DNA of 10,700 nt. Source: Chromatiales bacterium (GTDB lineage Bacteria > Pseudomonadota > Gammaproteobacteria > Thiohalomonadales > Thiohalomonadaceae). Below the pieces are notes generated by a model. That model did no database searches, was not told where the DNA came from, and saw only the letters and a program-made list of their open reading frames with translations. The stretch is from contig JAOTST010000021.1 of the NCBI GenBank assembly GCA_029864785.1, positions 1 to 10,700 of the forward strand, given 5' to 3'. Positions 6,036 to 10,700 of this stretch are shown here, one piece after another. Position numbers and translations under genes: made by a program. Each line of letters opens with the position of its first letter. Position 1 is the first letter of the stretch.

Positions 6036-6293
6036 ATGTCTTCCCCCTGGTATCTCTACATTGTTCGCTGTGCGGACAACTCCCTCTACACCGGCATTAC
6101 CACCGATCTTGAACGGCGCATTACCGAGCACAATACCGACAAAAAAGGTGCCAAGTACACTCGGGCAAGGCGACCCGTTGAACTCATCTATCATGAACCA
6201 TTTGATAATCGCTCGGAAGCATCGATTCGCGAAGCCAAGATCAAAAAGCTGACACCTGAAAAAAAGCGGCTGCTTATCCAACAAGCTATCTGA
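6036..6293 (+). CDS. GIY-YIG domain protein, UPF0213/YhbQ family
   Basis: An 85-aa single-domain GIY-YIG nuclease-fold protein related to E. coli YhbQ. It starts MSSPWYLYIVRCADNSLYTG, in which YLYIV and YTG are the two halves of the motif. The second helix carries the conserved Arg (DLERRITEHN), and REAKIKKLTPEKKRLL follows. The catalytic layout is intact, but the in-cell substrate of this family is not firmly known; DNA repair or nucleic-acid processing is inferred. Start choice: ATG at 6036 gives the family's normal N-terminus. An in-frame ATG at 6021 would add five residues but has AAGG abutting it. The 3' end overlaps the convergent msrQ gene by 8 bp. Confidence 0.9.
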   Translation: MSSPWYLYIVRCADNSLYTGITTDLERRITEHNTDKKGAKYTRARRPVELIYHEPFDNRSEASIREAKIKKLTPEKKRLLIQQAI

Positions 6294-6891
6294 ATGACTC
6301 CCTTAATTTTAGTGTCTGAAAAATATTGAGAATCTGCTTATGCCTCAACAGCAGTAATATAGTAAAAATCACTATGTAAATTAAAGGTTCAATCCACTCT
6401 GACTTGGTTGACCAGAGGTAGTGAACCGGTATCAGTATCGCTACGAGATAGACCCATTGGTGTAATTGTTTCCAGCGACTCTTTAACCTGATCTGCATCG
6501 TCCTTGTTGAAGTGACTGCCATGGCTAACAGGAGTAACCAGCTACTAAAGCCAAGTACTAAATAGGGACGCTTTAGAAGCTCCTCTGAGAGTAACGAAAG
6601 ATCGAGTCCCAGCTCAAACACGGCATAGGAAGCAAAGTGGCTAGTCGCCCAGATAAAACAGTAGATCCCAAGCAAACGACGCACCCGATTGAGTGGACTA
6701 TATGTTGTAAGCTTTGCCAAAGGAGTTACCAACAGTGTTGCAATAAGCAGATTAATCGCGCTCTTACCGGCGAAGTGAATAATATCTTTAACCGGATCAG
6801 CTCCAAATGCTCCGCTATCAATCAACAGATACAGATAAATAAAGGAGCCCCCAGCTAGCAGATGAATAACTGTTTTGAACAGTGCAATCAT
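6286..6891 (-). CDS. msrQ: MsrQ, haem-binding membrane subunit of the periplasmic methionine sulfoxide reductase
   Basis: Inner-membrane haem b protein (formerly YedZ, ferric-reductase-like fold) of 201 aa that passes electrons from the quinone pool or flavins to MsrP. Five to six hydrophobic helices are visible. Candidate haem-ligand histidines are His39 (IIHFAGKSA), His85 (ATSHFASY), His144 (LHQWVY) and His157 (PVHYLW). The family blocks RVRRLLGIYCFIWATSHF and WKQLHQWVYLVAILIPVHYL are clear. The ATG follows the msrP stop by 13 nt with no good ribosome site, so coupled translation is likely. It is the last gene of the minus-strand cluster. Its 3' end overlaps the convergent GIY-YIG gene by 8 bp, leaving no room for a terminator between them. 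Confidence 0.95.
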   Translation of the reverse strand: MIALFKTVIHLLAGGSFIYLYLLIDSGAFGADPVKDIIHFAGKSAINLLIATLLVTPLAKLTTYSPLNRVRRLLGIYCFIWATSHFASYAVFELGLDLSLLSEELLKRPYLVLGFSSWLLLLAMAVTSTRTMQIRLKSRWKQLHQWVYLVAILIPVHYLWSTKSEWIEPLIYIVIFTILLLLRHKQILNIFQTLKLRESFR

Positions 6892-6904
6892 ATTTATAAT
6901 CAGG

Positions 6905-7918
6905 CTATATAAATTTGTTCAAATCCATCCCGCGATAGAGTGATGCCACCTCTTCGGCATAACCATTAAATATTTTCGTCTTCTCTCTACGTACGCTTAA
7001 AAGCCCCCCTTCACCGATAAATCTTTCACTGCCCTGTGACCACCGGGGATGATCAACATCAGGATTCACATTGGCATAGAACCCGTATTCTCGTGCGTTG
7101 GTGATGTTCCATGTATTGGGTGGTTGCTGCCGTGTGAGCTTAATCGAGACAATCGATTTAATACTCTTAAAGCCATATTTCCACGGTACGACCAATCGAA
7201 TGGGGGCACCATTTTGAGGAGCCAACGTCTTACCATATAGACCGACACTCAACATGGTTAAATCATTCATCGCCTCATCAATTCTTAACCCTTCAACATA
7301 GGGATAGTCAATTCCACCGCCGATACGCCGTGAATCCTGCCCCGGCATCTGTTGCGGATCATAGAGAGTTTCAAAGGCCACATATTTTGCATTGGAGTTG
7401 GGTTGAGCACGTTTAATGAGATCGGCCAGTCGTACCCCAATCCATGGAATATTCATCGACCACGCCTCTACGCAACGCAATCGATAGATACGCTCTTCTG
7501 GTGTGAATAGCTTTAACAACTCCTCCATGCTGAGTTTATAGGGTTTATTAACCTCACCGTCTATAACGATATGCCAGGGTTCGGTCTTGAAATTTTGTGC
7601 CTTATTGATTGGGTCGCCCTTACCCATACCAAATTCGTAAAAATTATTGTGGCTAATCACTTTAGATTCTGGGGTTAATTCCCAATCAGAATTGTAACTG
7701 GCATTAACTCGTCCACTAAGACTCTGGCGCCTATCCTTGATTGGTGCCGTTTTTTTTGAAAAATAATCTAAAATTCCTGCCTGAGAGGCTCCAGGAAAAG
7801 CTAACCCTGCTGTCGCAAGACCCAATCCTTTAAGGATCTCACGCCTTTTAAGATAAATTGATTCAGAGGTTATATCACTTTCGCAAATATCACTCTGCTT
7901 TTTTATTTTTATTAACAT
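6905..7918 (-). CDS. msrP: MsrP, molybdoenzyme catalytic subunit of the periplasmic methionine sulfoxide reductase
   Basis: Periplasmic molybdopterin enzyme (formerly YedY, sulfite-oxidase fold) that reduces protein-bound methionine sulfoxide, both stereoisomers in E. coli. The precursor is 337 aa. It carries a Tat signal with twin arginine LKRREILKGLG (Arg25-Arg26), a hydrophobic core, and a likely cleavage after SQA (about residue 47). The molybdenum-ligand Cys149 lies in LRCVEAWSM, and conserved blocks GGGIDYPYVEGLRIDEAMND and PWKYGFKSIKSI follow. Start choice: ATG at 7918 has GAGGAA just upstream and gives an N-terminus aligned with E. coli MsrP. A longer reading from a TTG at 7936 would bury the ribosome site in coding sequence and is rejected. 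It lies 83 nt downstream of the hybrid kinase gene and 13 nt upstream of msrQ. Confidence 0.96.
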   Translation of the reverse strand: MLIKIKKQSDICESDITSESIYLKRREILKGLGLATAGLAFPGASQAGILDYFSKKTAPIKDRRQSLSGRVNASYNSDWELTPESKVISHNNFYEFGMGKGDPINKAQNFKTEPWHIVIDGEVNKPYKLSMEELLKLFTPEERIYRLRCVEAWSMNIPWIGVRLADLIKRAQPNSNAKYVAFETLYDPQQMPGQDSRRIGGGIDYPYVEGLRIDEAMNDLTMLSVGLYGKTLAPQNGAPIRLVVPWKYGFKSIKSIVSIKLTRQQPPNTWNITNAREYGFYANVNPDVDHPRWSQGSERFIGEGGLLSVRREKTKIFNGYAEEVASLYRGMDLNKFI

Positions 7919-7921
7919 AAC

Positions 7922-7927
7922 TTCCTC
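7922..7927 (-). promoter_or_regulatory. Shine-Dalgarno fixing the msrP ATG
   Basis: GAGGAA on the minus strand, three bases before the ATG at 7918 (core AGGA, spacing four). It favours this ATG over the in-frame TTG at 7936. Confidence 0.65.
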
Positions 7928-7937
7928 GCTACTCAAC

Positions 7938-7950
7938 TCTCTACTAGAGA
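7938..7950. repeat. TCTCTA-C-TAGAGA palindrome upstream of msrP
   Basis: A perfect 6+6 palindrome with one central base, about 20 bases before the msrP start in the 83-bp gap after the kinase gene. It is compact enough for a dimeric regulator and could be an operator of msrPQ. No convincing -35/-10 pair was seen in the gap, so msrPQ may instead be transcribed from upstream of the kinase. Confidence 0.3.
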
Positions 7951-8001
7951 CTTTGCTTTATCATGAAGACAGGCAAATACAGCGAAAAGTTCACACTATT
8001 T

Positions 8002-10700
8002 TCATGCTTTTCTATTGGGTACTAACTGTTCATAGATCACTTTGGAGAGTTTATCTGCATCAACTGGTTTAATGAGGACGTCATTCATACCTGATCGTTC
8101 AAACTCATCCAGATCATCTTTTTGTGCATGTGCTGTTAATGCAACAATAGGCGTTATTGATTTTTCTGATCCCATATTCCTGATATAACGTGTGGCCTCA
8201 ACCCCATCCATAATAGGCATTCTGACATCCATTAGTACCAAATCGATATTTTTATTTTCAACTAATTTAACTGCCTCCTCACCATTCTCTGCCTCTAATA
8301 ATTGAATGCCATTCTTCTTAAGAACAGTCGTGATAAACTTGCGATTAATTGAATTATCATCAACAACTAAAATAACCACATTGGTTGGTATTTCGTGCCA
8401 ATATGAGCCTTCGTCTTTAGCCTTAGCCTCCCCAACTTCTGTTGATTCCGCAATAATGGCACAAGGAATAATTACACTAAAGCAGCTCCCTTCTCCTTCA
8501 CTACTATTGAGTGAGATACTACCACCCATCAACTCCACCACCCTTTTGGTAATGGCCAGACCAAGTCCAATTCCTGGAATATTAGACTCACCCATATTTT
8601 CTACTCGGGTGAACGCACTAAAAATACTCAACTGCTCTCTATTTGAAATGCCAACTCCAGTATCAGACACATCGATTATTAATCGATATGAACCATCCCG
8701 ATCTTTATTTAGTGTTGTCGCTAGTGTCACACGACCTTCTTGAGTGTATTTTATTGCATTGCTAAGGAGGTTGGTCAGTATCTCTTTTACTCTCAGAGGA
8801 TCGATAACAATATTTTTTTCCCGAATATTTGATGACTCTGTATGTAGTTCGAGTCCTTTTCTCTTAGCATCAATAGAAAAGAGGTTAACCACCTCTTTTA
8901 TAAGATTATTAATATTCGTAGGCTTTGTCACGATGGCCAGATGCCCTGTTTCAATTCTAGAGAGATCTAAAATATCATTAATAATATGGCTCAACTCATT
9001 TGTCGTACTTTTAATAACATCAATATATTCTTGTTGTTCAAACGTTAATTCTGTTTCACTCAAGATATTGGCAAAACCATTTAACCCATTAAGCGGAGTT
9101 CTTATTTCATGACTCATATTTGCCAGAAACTCACTTTTATCCCTGCTCGACTTATCTGATAAATTTTTTGCCGTACGAAGACTATCCTCCAGTAGCTTAA
9201 AATCTGTAATATCCCTGACCGTTCCCTCTACACCAATTATTTCTCCCGTTTCATTACGATAATATTGAGCATTTGCAGACAACCATAATGAACGTCCATC
9301 ACTAGATCTAAACTCTAATTGATAACCTAAAATACTTCCTCCATTCTGCTGAAGTGCACTAATAAATTTCTCTCTACCATTTGGATCGACATAAAAGTCT
9401 GACAGTTTCAAACCAATCATTTTTTTAGGTTTATAACCGAGAACTCTATATGCCGAGCTAGAAGCGTATTGAATCAATCCATCTGTATCAGTTCGATAGT
9501 AAATATCCTGAAGATTGCTGATAATATTTCTAAAGCTCATCTCCGAAGAGCGCATCTTTTGCTCTTCAATAAATTTAGCATCAACGGCTTTTTTCAATCG
9601 TGTGTAGAGAAATAGAAATATCAGGGCAATAATTATTGCAATAGCGGCTATTGATAGGATAATTAAAAGCAAATATTTCAGGCCATCTTGTTCTCCTTTT
9701 TCCGTTGGGTTAAAAACAAACTGCCCCAAATTATATTCTTTTGGAATGAGCTTATATTGCACGAACAGATCGGCCATTCGCTCCCATCTCTCTGGGTTCA
9801 TGTGGCCGACAGGTATAGTATCTGGATTAATTAATCGCCTTAATTCTCTGGCCTCATACTCTAGATGCTCGCGACTCTTTTTAGTTTTGTATTTTTCCAA
9901 AATTAAATCAATAATCTCATCGGGGTTTGCCAAGGCATACTCCCAACCCCGTATAGATGCATTCACAAATTTTTTAGTTTGCTTGAGGCTGCTCTTAACT
10001 TGAGATTCATTTGTAAAAAGAATGTCACTATAGAAATCCACCCCATAACTGATTGGAGACAAGCTATGTGTCGCAATTCCCATCTTTTTTAAGATGTAGG
10101 GCTCGTTTGTTGAATAGGCATTAAATGCAGCGATCTTTCCATCGATGAGATCTTGAACGTTATAACTGCTCTCAATAACATTGAGATCGTTTAACTTAAT
10201 TCCCTCGCTCTCAAACATTGCAAGAAAATCAACATTGGGGCTATCCCCAATCATCATCACTTTTTTTCCGACCAGATCCTCGGGTGTTTTTATCCCACTA
10301 TCTGCTTTAGTCAATAAAATTGCGGGCGAATGCTGCCCAATCACACTAAGAGCAACCAGAGGTTCTCCCTGTAGCTTTTTATAGAGTATTTCACTATTGC
10401 CTGTACCAAATTGAGCACGGCCAGAGAGCACTTCATCAATCGGCCTCTTGCCTGGCTTCCCTTCAATAATCTCAACATCAAACCCAGCATCGCGATAATA
10501 GCCTTTCTCTTTCGCTGCATAGTAACCAGCAAACTGAAATTGGTGATACCAACGTAGTTGTATCTTTATGGGCACCAAACTACTTGATGATTCTGCTGCA
10601 AATCCTTTTGGTACAAATAGCATACTAATAACGAATACCAAAAGGCCGATAAAAATCGGCCCTCTAATTATTCGTTCATTTTTTAGATATCCCCTATCCA
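8002..10700 (-). CDS. hybrid sensor histidine kinase with periplasmic NMT1/THI5-like sensor domain, 5' end cut by window edge
   Basis: Large inner-membrane hybrid kinase. The frame stays open to the right window edge. The codons upstream of the in-frame TTG at 10641 encode a basic stretch (LKNERIIRG) before the hydrophobic core ending at GFAA, a good signal peptide, so the start is probably outside. Numbering from that TTG: NMT1/THI5-like (SBP family PF09084) domain about 24-310 (IQLRWYHQFQFAGYYAAKEK), membrane helix about 322-346, PAS about 365-480 ending TVRDITDF, HisKA with His511 (MSHEIRTPLNG), ATPase with Asn624 and Asn628, DTGVG 660-664 and GIGLGL 690-695, and a receiver with Asp761-Asp762, phospho-acceptor Asp805 (LMDVRMP), Thr836 and Lys858. 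There is no Hpt or DNA-binding domain, so a partner regulator is needed. It lies 83 nt upstream of msrPQ. Confidence 0.93.
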   Translation of the reverse strand, partial: DRGYLKNERIIRGPIFIGLLVFVISMLFVPKGFAAESSSSLVPIKIQLRWYHQFQFAGYYAAKEKGYYRDAGFDVEIIEGKPGKRPIDEVLSGRAQFGTGNSEILYKKLQGEPLVALSVIGQHSPAILLTKADSGIKTPEDLVGKKVMMIGDSPNVDFLAMFESEGIKLNDLNVIESSYNVQDLIDGKIAAFNAYSTNEPYILKKMGIATHSLSPISYGVDFYSDILFTNESQVKSSLKQTKKFVNASIRGWEYALANPDEIIDLILEKYKTKKSREHLEYEARELRRLINPDTIPVGHMNPERWERMADLFVQYKLIPKEYNLGQFVFNPTEKGEQDGLKYLLLIILSIAAIAIIIALIFLFLYTRLKKAVDAKFIEEQKMRSSEMSFRNIISNLQDIYYRTDTDGLIQYASSSAYRVLGYKPKKMIGLKLSDFYVDPNGREKFISALQQNGGSILGYQLEFRSSDGRSLWLSANAQYYRNETGEIIGVEGTVRDITDFKLLEDSLRTAKNLSDKSSRDKSEFLANMSHEIRTPLNGLNGFANILSETELTFEQQEYIDVIKSTTNELSHIINDILDLSRIETGHLAIVTKPTNINNLIKEVVNLFSIDAKRKGLELHTESSNIREKNIVIDPLRVKEILTNLLSNAIKYTQEGRVTLATTLNKDRDGSYRLIIDVSDTGVGISNREQLSIFSAFTRVENMGESNIPGIGLGLAITKRVVELMGGSISLNSSEGEGSCFSVIIPCAIIAESTEVGEAKAKDEGSYWHEIPTNVVILVVDDNSINRKFITTVLKKNGIQLLEAENGEEAVKLVENKNIDLVLMDVRMPIMDGVEATRYIRNMGSEKSITPIVALTAHAQKDDLDEFERSGMNDVLIKPVDADKLSKVIYEQLVPNRKA
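10644..10661 (-). promoter_or_regulatory. GC-rich hairpin followed by TTTT in the 5' end of the kinase gene
   Basis: On the minus strand GGCCGAT-TTTT-ATCGGCC forms a perfect 7-bp stem with 5 GC pairs, followed directly by TTTTGG. That is the outline of a weak intrinsic terminator or attenuator. It lies within the codons that appear to encode the kinase signal peptide (GPIFIGL). Either it is an early attenuator, or it terminates an upstream gene and the kinase starts later at TTG 10641 or ATG 10623. Confidence 0.45.

Noticed and set aside
7919..7936. Longer msrP reading from a TTG at 7936
   Set aside because: The extra six codons contain the GAGGAA ribosome site of the ATG at 7918, and the shorter protein aligns with the known MsrP N-terminus.
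8306..9112. Two adjoining + strand open frames (145 and 122 codons) opposite the kinase
   Set aside because: They are antisense to strongly conserved HisKA, ATPase and receiver codons, and their Ser/Leu-rich translations look like mirror frames.
1..10700. CRISPR array, insertion sequence, prophage, attachment site or defence island
   Set aside because: No spaced direct repeats, transposase or integrase motifs, or terminal inverted repeats were seen. The tRNA 3' end is not followed by an integrase or a repeated tRNA fragment.

Overview
The window reads as an ordinary chromosomal stretch of a gammaproteobacterium with moderate-to-low GC (low to mid 40s percent by eye). Evidence for that assignment: a lptM-lysA pair, an EnvZ-like kinase, a SlyD-type prolyl isomerase, a UPF0213/YhbQ-type GIY-YIG protein, MsrP/MsrQ, and a tRNA with encoded CCA. 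The species cannot be named from this sequence. No insertion sequence, prophage, CRISPR array or rRNA was seen, and no gene looks broken. The first and last genes both run off the window.

Left part (1-3483): the 3' portion of an EnvZ-like sensor kinase on the + strand meets a minus-strand operon. In transcription order the operon is lptM (41-aa lipoprotein), lysA (GTG start 6 nt after the lptM stop), a class I SAM-dependent methyltransferase (10 nt after lysA), and a 60-aa protein of unknown function. lysA makes lysine from meso-diaminopimelate. LptM is the small lipoprotein that helps mature the LPS translocon LptDE.

Middle (3484-6293): a 400-bp AT-rich divergent intergenic region carries inverted repeats, a perfect TATAAT and an 11-nt tandem repeat. 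It is followed by tRNA-Arg(CCG) and a protein with a C-terminal J-domain. Convergent to that lies a TSUP-family (TauE/SafE) permease. Next come slyD (GTG start with a good Shine-Dalgarno) and a small GIY-YIG protein, with a perfect hairpin between them.

Right part (6286-10700): a minus-strand cluster. In transcription order it is a large hybrid histidine kinase (periplasmic NMT1/THI5-like ligand domain, one membrane helix, PAS, HisKA, HATPase, receiver), then msrP and msrQ. MsrPQ repairs oxidised methionine in periplasmic proteins, with electrons from the respiratory chain passing through the haem protein MsrQ to the molybdoenzyme MsrP.

The least ordinary item is the kinase with a substrate-binding-protein sensor next to a periplasmic repair system. 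A hairpin followed by four T's lies inside its signal-peptide coding region. Other points are the lptM gene, which is easily missed for its size, and the uncharacterised methyltransferase plus 60-aa pair attached to lysA. I found no convincing wholly new system.
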